Below are positions 43,237 through 52,538 of a DNA stretch of 64,000 bases, in pieces (position 1 is the first letter of the stretch; each line of letters begins with the position of its first letter). The notes beneath the pieces were generated by a model, which saw only the letters and a program-made list of their open reading frames with translations, had not been told where the DNA came from and made no database searches. This DNA comes from Peltaster fructicola (taxonomy: Eukaryota > Ascomycota > Dothideomycetes). The DNA is taken from contig CP051143.1 of NCBI GenBank assembly GCA_001592805.2, positions 620,001 to 684,000 of the forward strand, read 5' to 3'. The translations under genes and the position numbers were made by a program.

Positions 43237-44096
43237 ATGGAATCAAGCTAGCCTGAGGGCGGATGGTGTGCATATAAGGGACAGTGGTACACGTCCTCGA
43301 AGTCAGCATTTCAGCATCTGCAGGTACTATCAAACATTGGCCGGCGAGCTGGCAAAGGTGAAGGCGAAGGCAGGCCAGGATTTCTGTATGCTATACGTCC
43401 TGTGTTTCATTATTCAGCTGTACAGAAGTAGAGTTACAAGCATCAGGTTGTTTGTTTCTGATCTATGGTTGAGCATGATGTCGATGCAAGGAGCTTCACT
43501 GCAGATAGCTTGGTCTTGACTACAGTTCGTGCCGACTGCGGTTGTTTCGAGCGTCGCTGCCTATTGCCTTGCATAGGTCGACGTAGTAGATGTCACTTCG
43601 ACCTGACAACAGCTTGGCAACACAGCAACGCCTAGGCTTATAAGGTGAGACGGTTGGCTGTATGTTCAATGGCTGGAGCTCGAGCATGACGCCATTCATC
43701 TCAGCATCTCGTCGTCACAGTCCACTCCTCATTCCCATCCTGCCTCACCACACAGCATCGTAATAAGACACTCAACATAAAAGCTTTTCAAGTTTAAGCT
43801 TCATCATTGCGATACGCACTGACGTGCCCGCACATCAGCTCGCCCATGCAAGTCTGCTGTAGCACAGATAACGTTACATCACTGTTCTAGCGTCCTGCTT
43901 CTTCAGGACAAGTCACGGCGGACGCTCCAGAAAGAATGGAACAGCCTGCAGGACCTCGCGATAGTATGATGTCTGTTGTGTCGATCACTCAAGCGACGGC
44001 GACCTACCCTCGCGTGGAAGGCATTGGTATCGTATACCTTTCACCTTCTTCTCATTCTGTCTCTCTTTCAACAACCTCATTGCATCAACCGATACC
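43237..44096. promoter_or_regulatory. Promoter region of the carboxypeptidase gene
   Basis: An 860-bp spacer without a supported gene. The final 60 bases are a pyrimidine-rich tract (TTCTCATTCTGTCTCTCTTT, from about 44048) ending close to the ATG, a common leader feature of highly expressed fungal genes. A CATAAAAGC box lies near 43779. Confidence 0.4.
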
Positions 44097-45967
44097 ATGT
44101 TTCTTCATAGTGTTTGCACTGCTGCATTTCTCGCGTCGTCTGCGCTTGCACAGTTTGTGACACCACCAACCAACCTCACTACGAAGAAGGGCTATCTTGA
44201 CATCCCAGTGCGTTACAAGCAGGTCCCAACCGGTATCTGCGAAACAACACCAGGAGTGAAGTCTTACAGCGGATATGTGGATATCGCGCCAGAACAGCAC
44301 ATCTTCTGGTGGTTCTTTGAGACACGACATGGCAACCCAAGTGAAGCACCGCTCACAGTCTGGATCAATGGCGGACCAGGAAGTAGTTCTATGATCGGAC
44401 TGTTCCAAGAGCTAGGTCCTTGCGGCATTGATGCAAACTACAATGTCGTGAGCAATCCATACTCGTGGAAGTAAGCAAGCGCATACAGAGCACTTTTTGG
44501 ATATAGCTAACCTGGCTTAGCAATGCTTCCAACATGCTGTTCATCGACCATCCGGCTCAAGTTGGCTTCTCCTACTCGAAGCCCATTCCTGGTTATAAGA
44601 ACACCAACGGCGACATCATACAGGTACCGGACGCAAGCTGCCCTGATTACGCTCAAGCATATGGCACGTGTGGAACATACAGCTACGCAAATCAGAGCGA
44701 CACAGCCAACTCGACCGCGAATGCTGCTCCAAGCATGTGGAAAACCTTGCAAGGATTCATGGGCGCCTTCCCACAGTATGCAAGGAACGGCTTCCATTTT
44801 ACTACTGAGAGCTACGGAGGACACTACGGTCCAGTCTTCAATGAGTACGCATGGTCTGGACAATGATACCACTCGCTAACAGATGCAACCAGATACATCG
44901 AAACACAGAACGCTCTCATCAAGAGGGGCAGATTACAAGGCGCCAAGGAGATCCAACTCGAGTCTGTCATGATCGGCAACGGCTGGTACAGACCACTGGT
45001 GCAGTACGCTGCTTACTACAACTACACTGTCTATCCTGGCAATCCTTACGACTACTCGCCGTACAACAAGACTATCCAGGACCAGCTGTACAACGCCATG
45101 TACGGCCAGGGCAATTGCTATGATCAAACCGTGGACTGCAACACACGAGGCATCAATTCGATCTGCGCTGCAGCAGACAGCTTTTGTGCCAACGAAGTAG
45201 AGTCAGTGCTCGACAATGTTGCTGTTCGGGACGAGTACGACATTCGCGAACCATACAATGATCCATTCCCACCAACATTCTATGTCCAGTACCTCAACAC
45301 ACCATACGTGCAGCAAGCTATTGGCGCATATGTTAACTTCTCCGAGAGCAGCAATACTGTCGGAGCTGCCTTTGCTAGCACTGGAGACGACGATCGCGAA
45401 GATAACACTATCGAGGATGTACAAGCACTCCTCAAGAAGGGCATCTATGTTGTGCAGTACTACGGTGATGCGGACTACAACTGCAACTACCTCGGCGGTC
45501 AGGTCGTTGCTGACGAGATCAATGCTTTTGGCTATAGCAGTGCTGGCTTCACCAACATCTCTACGTCCGACAAGATTGTGCACGGCCAGGTCAGGCAGAG
45601 CGGCAACTTTGCTTTTGCTCGTATCTACGAGAGCGGACACGAAGTACCATTCTATCAGCCTGTCGTAGCTCTAGAGCTTTTCGAGAGAGTCCTTCAGCGC
45701 AAGGACGTGGCTACTGGTCGTCAAGACATTGGCTATGGCTACAAGACCAGTGGGCCACTTCAAAGTACTTACAGAGAAGGCAATTCAACTCTGGTCTTCG
45801 ATGATCTGCCAGTCACTGCGACCTACAATACAACAACCAACAGGCCGAACCCAGTAACTAACAGCACTACCTCAGCTCATCTTAAGAAGAGAGGCCAGAT
45901 GGGTGCAAGGAGCGTACTCAAAAGAAATGCTCGTGTTTTCAAGCCTTCGTATGAGAAGAGAAAATAG
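44097..45967 (+). CDS. Secreted serine carboxypeptidase (family S10)
   Basis: Three exons, 44097-44470, 44521-44844 and 44893-45967, with introns of 50 and 48 nt, give about 590 residues. A signal peptide (MFLHSVCTAAFLASSALA) is followed by the S10 core. WINGGPGSSSMIG forms the oxyanion region, Ser222 lies in TTESYGGHYGP, Asp about 425 in YYGDADYNCN, and the histidine in YESGHEVPFYQP. Junctions restore SW-NNASNMLFIDHP and FNE-YIETQNALI. Several N-glycosylation sites are visible. The C-terminal tail is basic (KRGQMGARSVLKRNA). It should release C-terminal amino acids from peptides outside the cell or in the vacuole. The NGGPGSSS start places it with the fungal secreted S10 group rather than vacuolar CPY. 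Confidence 0.93.
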
Positions 45968-46584
45968 TCGGTAGATAGCTTTGCTTGTCTCTAGACGCAT
46001 ACGTATGAGAGACGATGAAACTCGGGAGCATTTGCCCAAAAGACAGCATCAAGAAAAGCCTTCTTGTCGCATTCGAGATCAAAGCCAACATATGCCGGGC
46101 TCTTGGTGAACTGTGAGAAAGACCTCGTAAGCTCAATGGCGCGATATATGTTGCAAGGCCACTCGAGGTCGTCTCCTCCTTTGCCAGCAGTGCTCTTCAA
46201 CGGCAGTAATGATGAACTCAGTATGGACTCGTGTGAGATGTCGCCAGGATATGAAACACAATCTCCCACTGAAGAAGGGATTTCGTGCGATTAACTACAG
46301 GCAATTGGTCTCGAAGCTTTGCGAGACGTTCAGAGAGGCATAACGCCTAACTTCAGCCTCCACCAGTGCCTTCATGCGTGTCCAGATGGTGCTTTGACTT
46401 CGATGTATCAGAAAAGATCAAGACTTTCGTGCGGGAAAAGTGTTAAGCACAGGCGGCAGGTAATTGCTTCACCGCTATTGGTTGAACAAGCGAGACCGAG
46501 GTCGCGATCCGAACAACGACTCCTTCATCCACTTCGAGAACATCTTCCACAACGACACGATCTCAGGTATCTCCACTCGTCAAA
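45968..46584. other. Spacer with a possible small minus-strand ORF
   Basis: No certain gene. On the minus strand a stretch ending at 45991 reads with good codon character (YRAIELTRSFSQFTKSPAY) and has a possible upstream ATG near 46380 in another frame, but no intron that links them cleanly was found. See findings. Confidence 0.3.
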
Positions 46585-47249
46585 ATGATGTCGCGAAGGA
46601 TCGCTCAGCAGACGCTGAGGCAGTGTGAGTGCTTGATGGGACGAGCATTGATGGTTTGGATGTGCTGACAGCAGACCAGTGACTGCCCAGCAACCAGCAT
46701 TGCGATTTGCATCGCCAGCTGCCGTCGCCATGGGCGCCACACTCACAGCACAGCGAAGGTAAGCAGCGTCACCAGCATTGGAGATGCTCTCTGACATCTC
46801 ACAGATACGCTGCCGCACATGCAGTGGACACCACGACCGTCCCCGCCGACCAGATTCTCGCAAAGCAGCGCCTGAACCGCCCTGTCGCACCACATCTCGG
46901 CATCTACAAGCCACAGATCACATGGTACCTGTCGGGCTTCAACCGTCTCACCGGCTGCATTCTGAGTGGAGGATTCTACGCATACGGAGCTCTATACCTG
47001 GTGGCACCATACTTGGGATGGCACGTTGAGAGCAGTGTTTTGGCAGCTAGCTTTGCCGCATGGCCTGTGGCCCTGAAGTTCGCGACAAAGTTCTTGGTGG
47101 CCTTCCCATTCACCTTCCACGTCTTCAACGGCTTCAGGCATCTGATCTGGGATACTGTCAGCATGATGACCAACAAGGCAGTCAACCAGTCGGGATGGTT
47201 CGTGGTTGGTCTCACTGTGTTGGGCTCTGTTGGACTTGCTCTTTGGTAA
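46585..47249 (+). CDS. sdh3: Succinate dehydrogenase cytochrome b subunit (SDH3)
   Basis: Three exons, 46585-46624, 46680-46758 and 46805-47249, with introns of 55 and 46 nt (GTGAGT...ACCAG and GTAAGC...CACAG), give 187 residues, or 186 if the second ATG is used. An Arg-rich mitochondrial presequence (MMSRRIAQQTLRQ) leads to the family signature RPVAPHLGIYKPQITWYLSG. Three membrane helices follow, with the heme-b histidine region HVFNGFRHLIWD. The protein anchors complex II in the inner mitochondrial membrane and forms part of the ubiquinone pocket, the target site of SDHI fungicides in other fungi. The C-terminus GSVGLALW is the expected end. Confidence 0.94.
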
Positions 47250-47702
47250 ATGTATAGCACGACGTATAAAGCATTTCGATGTACCATAAGCATTCATATC
47301 ATAGTCGACGGGTGCATACTGCCAGCCATGCCGGCGATATTTGTCGGCAGATCGACATGACACAAAATCGTGAAGCTGTCTCCAAGACGTAAGTCGATCG
47401 GTCGATTTGCTTCAGCAGTTGTTGTTGGATTGAAGTATCATCAATGTTCAAGGGTCGTGGATGCCAAAGAGGCAGCCGAGCTCAAGATGCAATGCTATGC
47501 TGATGCACTTGTCCGAAGATCAAAGTCCGAGAGGTAGTCAAGAAGCTGACGCGTGGAATAATGCACAAGGCGCTCTAGAAATATTGAATTGCAGCACGGT
47601 GTGATCAAGCCAGTGCTTCAATGCCAATCGTGACTCCTTTCTACGACAATATCATGCCATCGTGGATCTCATTAAGATATACATGACAAACCTCTTCCAC
47701 GC
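47250..47702. other. Convergent spacer sdh3 / nob1
   Basis: A 453-bp spacer between converging genes. I see no ORF or repeat worth reporting. It should hold both 3' UTRs. Confidence 0.4.
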
Positions 47703-49037
47703 TCATCGTTTCCGCGAGTTGACATTCCTTCCAGCACCGACCTTTATTCGACCGTTACCTCGACTTCGATCACCTGTGAGTATGCTTGGTAGATAATCTT
47801 CATCCATCAGACTTCTTTCTTTCTGCTTTTTCTCGACAACCCTCGCGCGTTCATACTCTTTCTGGTCCTCTGCCAAGATAAGATCGTGTCCCCATCCTCC
47901 TTTTCCACCACCTTTGACGCGTCCATTCGCGGAGCCATGAGCAGGCTTCGGGACGCTGAAGCGGTCGCCGCGAGTGTTCCATTGCATGTTCTTCTTGAGA
48001 TGAAGCTTAAACTCACCGTTAGCATTAGTTGAGCATGCAACTCGTGTGAGGGCTGCCTGGCCACATCTCGGGCAAAATTGCTTGTTCATGTCCTTTGTTG
48101 TTTGGAAACATGCATGACATCTCAGCACGTAGGTCTTGAGATGTCTGACACGCTGTAAGGATGCAGACAAGAGATTGAGATTCATCTGGAGAATGACATT
48201 CTGCATTGCGAAATCGCTGGTCAGTACAGCAGCTTGCATAGTTGATGGTTCTGGATTGTCGACGGCAGAAGCACCAGAGTCTTTGGCTTGTTGCCGCTTG
48301 AGGTTTGCAGGCGTGATCCAGCCATCTGAGTCGGAATCTGAGTCCTCCTCTTCTTGGTCAGCATCGTCGTGACTAGCCTCAGTTGCGACTAAGCAAGATC
48401 CGTCTTCAGCCACTGGCTCATGACTTGGAGCTTGTCCGGCAACTTCCGTCTGGGAATCCGGATCATTAGGCGTTACTGGCGGCGGTGCCTTGAAATCGTG
48501 CAGCGGGCCGTTATGTTCGTCCAGTCTTGCTGTCGTTTGTGTAGGATCATCCTTGGGGGCTGTGGTGATGCTCGTGGTCTGCTCGACCGGGTTACTCGTT
48601 TGCGTTCCTTGTTCTTGGTTGGCATCGGCAATTTTTGCAGGAGGACTGCCATTCAGCTTTTTCTGTCCCGGCATGCTACGCAAGCGCCAGTCTCCATGAT
48701 TTCGTTCGCATTCGAGTTCGTATGTGAGAGCAATAATCTCGATATCAGGTTTACTCAACACTGCAAGATCGCCTGTCCTCCTTGCAAAGTCTGCAATGAT
48801 CTTCATGCTTTTCGGACTTGGTGATCGTACTGTGAGGAAAGGTTGCAAAGTGGTTTGTACTCTGGATCGAGTCTGCGCATCCTTGATCTCTGATATTATC
48901 GCAGGGACGGTATAGAGCTGTTCGGCTTGCAGAAGCAGCGATGATACTGCTGGTTCGTTCTTGATGATGGGCCCAGCGTCAAGGACTAGAGAGTGTACAG
49001 CTTTGTGGTTTTCCATGGCTTCGATAGAGCGGTTCAC
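47703..49037 (-). CDS. nob1: 20S pre-rRNA D-site endonuclease Nob1
   Basis: An intronless frame encodes 444 residues. The PIN nuclease domain begins at once, with LVLDAGPIIKN (Asp20), ISEIKD and KPDIEIIALTYELE providing acidic residues. A long Gln/Thr/Asp-rich insertion spans about 120-270. The zinc ribbon CHAC...CPRCG lies at about 307-325, followed by the conserved NMQWNTRGDRFSVPKP segment and a basic tail ending NVNSRKR. Nob1 cleaves 20S pre-rRNA to form the 18S 3' end in late cytoplasmic 40S maturation. All four zinc cysteines and the PIN acidic residues expected are visible. Confidence 0.95.
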   Translation of the reverse strand: MNRSIEAMENHKAVHSLVLDAGPIIKNEPAVSSLLLQAEQLYTVPAIISEIKDAQTRSRVQTTLQPFLTVRSPSPKSMKIIADFARRTGDLAVLSKPDIEIIALTYELECERNHGDWRLRSMPGQKKLNGSPPAKIADANQEQGTQTSNPVEQTTSITTAPKDDPTQTTARLDEHNGPLHDFKAPPPVTPNDPDSQTEVAGQAPSHEPVAEDGSCLVATEASHDDADQEEEDSDSDSDGWITPANLKRQQAKDSGASAVDNPEPSTMQAAVLTSDFAMQNVILQMNLNLLSASLQRVRHLKTYVLRCHACFQTTKDMNKQFCPRCGQAALTRVACSTNANGEFKLHLKKNMQWNTRGDRFSVPKPAHGSANGRVKGGGKGGWGHDLILAEDQKEYERARVVEKKQKERSLMDEDYLPSILTGDRSRGNGRIKVGAGRNVNSRKR

Positions 49038-51100
49038 TCGAAACCTTCAGTTATAGCCAGACCAGCCTCTGCAGCAGTCTCGTGAGCGTCACACGGATCG
49101 GATAGAGGTGCAGACCAGCTTGAGTATGCTGTAATACTACGATTGCTTGCAGATGTTGTGAAGACCAAAATTTTGAGATATCTCTTGCCTAAGGGCGTCA
49201 CTAGCGCTATGCCTCAATTGGAAGCCAATACAGAAGGAGCCAGTGCAACAGGACTATTTGACTTCACTCGCCTCGGTCGTGCTACTATCACACAGTTCTT
49301 ACTTTGAGTGACTCCGTCCTTGAACTAAAGTGCTAACGTCATATGTGTCTCCCATCCAGATCATCGCCGTCAACCTAAGCAAACACCCAACGAAGCTCTA
49401 GGCGTCACGACTGCTTTCCCTTACGCTGGAGGCCATCGACAGGGACGAGTTTGTCTTCAAGACGCTCTGAACAGCCCAGACGTTCACAATAGCTGGTGAA
49501 CGATGAGTCGACATCATCGTTGCATCGATCGATAATAGGCAGGACACCAAGAGGCCATCGCACTGTTCACAGTAGTGCTGCGACCAGTCGGTGTTGATGC
49601 CTATTACTCTTCCACGAGGAGAACGTTGTGATACAGCGAGTCCATCCTGCGAGACACTCTCGCATGCGCAAACTTCAAGCACCTGCGAGTAACGTCAGCG
49701 AGGAGTTCAGAAAGAGCAGAAATCAAGTTGAAGTAAGCGATGTCTGAGCATACTAGGAAGATTGTCGAGTGGATACGCAGTGGAGATCGATTGGAATGTT
49801 GTGCACAACTCAGGCAGGCCTACCACCATGAGGTCGATACCGGCGCCATCATACCGCCAATGGCTGTTTCTAGCTGCTTAGGCATCAGAGACTCGAAATG
49901 ATCGACAAGGTAGTCACGCAAGGCGGCAAAGTCTTTCGCACAGCAGCTCTGACTAGCATGTGGCTGTGGTCGGTATAACGGCAAGATAGCCACGCACTTA
50001 CCTCGATCGCTCGCCAACAATGTCCAAGCCCTCTAGCACGGCTTATGTCATAAGCTCAAGGTTCGGTCAGTCCGTGCTGGGTGATGGACCGCTCGCCATG
50101 AGCAGGCAGACCGCTGCAGCAGGGCGGTGGAAAGTTCCGAAAGGTGAGCATGGAAGCCCGAGCTGAATATGCCAGGTATAAAGGTAGGTTGGTGCACATT
50201 CCTACCTTGCTGTTCGTTCTCCCTTTGAGACTTCCGCTTTCGAAAATTCGCCTCACTCTTGCGTCGCATCAGTCCATCAGCATCGACGGTCTGACAAGGA
50301 TAGGGCCGGCTCGTGGATGCACTCGAGCTAGTGATGAGAGGGTCGCCTTCTTCTTGACTGGTCTATTACACAGTGTTGGAGGCTGTGCTCTCCAGTCCGC
50401 ATGACATTGTGCAGTCATCTGAAGGCAACCACGCTAATTCTTCAAGCTGTGTCGGCTGCGCCTCAGCTTTGGCAGAGATCATATATGGGACTCTGCTATG
50501 CGTCAGTTATTCCACGGCTCGATGTGCACCTCAGCACTTCCACCGACTCCAAGTGCGAAGGATGAGTAAAGCGCCCAGAGGACAACGAAACGACGCAGAT
50601 GTTATGCTCTGGCATACTTCTTTTTTGATCCAAGCGCCGAGGTCAAGCGGAACGATTGGCAGTTGGGAATGACAATCTAGGCCTGGGCGGATATGCACAG
50701 CTGCGTGCAAATCTTGCCCTGAGAAGCACTGCGACGAGGCTGGGACGGCTTCCTGTCGAGTCATGTGACTTCTACCAGTTCTCAGCACTGTGGAATCCAG
50801 CAACGATCGCCAGTCAATGGGAAACCGCTCGGTCAAGCCAGCGGAGTGGTTGTAGTCAGCAAAGAAACATCTTTCAGCAAACATCATACAGCACTTCGTG
50901 GACAACTTGAGCTGCTTATTGGCGCTGCGCACAGAGGGCTACGGCAAACCTGAGGTGCAAGATGGTCTCGAACTGTGTTGAGCAGAGCAGTCATGCTTGA
51001 TGAAGCAGCTTTTTGGGTTGCCACCAACATCTGCACAGGTCCGAAATAGGCAGGCAGAACAGGCCATCAAGTCAGCGCCCTTGGGTTGTGTTGCTATGCG
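49038..51100. other. Gene-poor segment
   Basis: More than 2 kb without a supportable gene, the longest such stretch in the window. ORFs of 66-133 codons occur on both strands, but none starts at a well-placed ATG with a recognisable or balanced protein. Composition is similar to the flanks, so there is no sign of RIP-mutated transposon remains. It may hold a non-coding transcript, unrecognised short exons or the regulatory region of the orphan gene at 51101. Confidence 0.45.
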
Positions 51101-52315
51101 ATGGCATACTTTCCTCTCCAGTACGTTTATCGGTAGGACTCCTACACGATAGATGTTGCTGGTGTTCAGCACATCTTGTGGTGGTATTCACTTGGACTGA
51201 TTTGTTTTGCAATCAGTACCTGGGGTCATCAATCATGCTATCCCGCTGTTCAATGCTACTTCTCCAAGAGCGACTGCTCACCGGTCCAAACGGAGTATCC
51301 TGACAGGGTCAATGACTTTCATGGGATGCCGCGCTATCGGCAAGAGTAGGACTATGTCGATCGTCAGAAGCGCCATGCTCTCAAGCTATCATATTCGAGT
51401 TTCAGCCAGTTTTCTCAGTCGTTTTCCAAGCATTTTGCACGACAGCAACTCAACAGCATGGCACAACTGGTAGGTGGCTACATGGATGCATGGGTCTGTC
51501 TTTGCAAACGCTGACTGTCACTAGACTGCGCTGAGCTTCCTTTTTCGTGTGGACGAGGTCCGGGAGAACACTCATCGGCTCAGAGGTGATGGTTTGAATG
51601 AGTGGCTACCGCCTCGAGCTTTGGGAAGGCATTTCACCGACGGGACTGCCTATCCATCGCCAAGCACAGTCTTCCGATTCACTGCTTCAAACACGCTGCC
51701 CGGACAGCCACTTAGACCACATGTCGAGCTTTACAACTTGTCCGAGCATAATCGCGAATATCAATGCTACACGATGTATGTCGGAACGCAGGACGAGATC
51801 TTCGTTGTCGATTACGATGCAACAGAACATGAGGTCTTCGACGGAGACGATACAGGTGGAATACCCGACCAACATGCAGGCTCCCCTACCAGAGCTGACT
51901 GGGCCGAGCTCTGTTTCCAGCATACACCTAATCTGGATGCGGCGTATGTAACATATGCTGACCTCGATCGAACATTGAACCTACATATCAGTCAGCGCTC
52001 GGCAAGTGCACTTGTTCCGCCACGATACCAAGAGATGAGCAATACAAACCGGGTACGATTGAATGGCGATACGGCGTTGATGATCGGGCTGCTTGCTCTG
52101 TCGATTCCGCCCACTGAAGTGACGAACGAACTACCGCGAGTGATCCGTGAACAATGGCATCAACATCAGGTAGAGGGCGCTCGTCCCGCCGGAGCTCGTA
52201 TGACATTTGAAAGCGCTCGAGCCTACGACTGACTGACATCCTCCTACAGGTCAAGCTAGACGTGGAATCAGGGTCACTATTTGGCTGGATGGTGCGACCA
52301 ATGAGAACGACATGA
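51101..52315 (+). CDS. Orphan five-exon gene, product not recognised
   Basis: I assemble exons 51101-51132, 51217-51345, 51406-51469, 51525-52169 and 52250-52315 into about 311 residues. Introns are 84, 60, 55 and 80 nt with GTAGGA, GTAGGA, GTAGGT and GTAGAG donors; every junction keeps the frame. The N-terminus reads MAYFPLQYVYRTWGHQSC, with more cysteines soon after (CYFSKSDC). The middle contains LTALSFLFRVDEV and the C-terminus FGWMVRPMRTT. An acidic stretch (EVFDGDDTGG) and a short hydrophobic helix (ALMIGLLALSIPP) are visible. I recognise no family; there is no clear signal peptide. The 60-nt second intron holds an in-frame TAG, so retention would truncate the protein at about 54 residues. 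The largest exon alone (51525-52169) is the most secure part. Confidence 0.6.
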
Positions 52316-52538
52316 CTTCTTATCAACATGGTACACTGATGGGCCCATTTTACTCCTAGGCACTCACAACACCTTGCCAACGTCTTTAGCAGTTTGAACA
52401 GAGGTGCTGCAACAATTGTACTTTTCCCGCAGCAGAGTCACTTCCCTGGACTTACGATGTCACGACAATATCGCAATGCATGATTTGAGCATGGCTTTCA
52501 TTGCAGGCAACCTTGCATAGCTGATATGGTATCTTAAT

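Noticed and set aside
49398-49682. 94-codon minus-strand ORF with CACES and HYCEQCDG cysteines
   Set aside because: No ATG at the 5' end and no family match from memory. It may be a fragment, but there is too little support to annotate.
50531-50932. 133-codon minus-strand ORF in the gene-poor segment
   Set aside because: It opens at a non-ATG start, has no domain and contains no splice-linked continuation that I could find.
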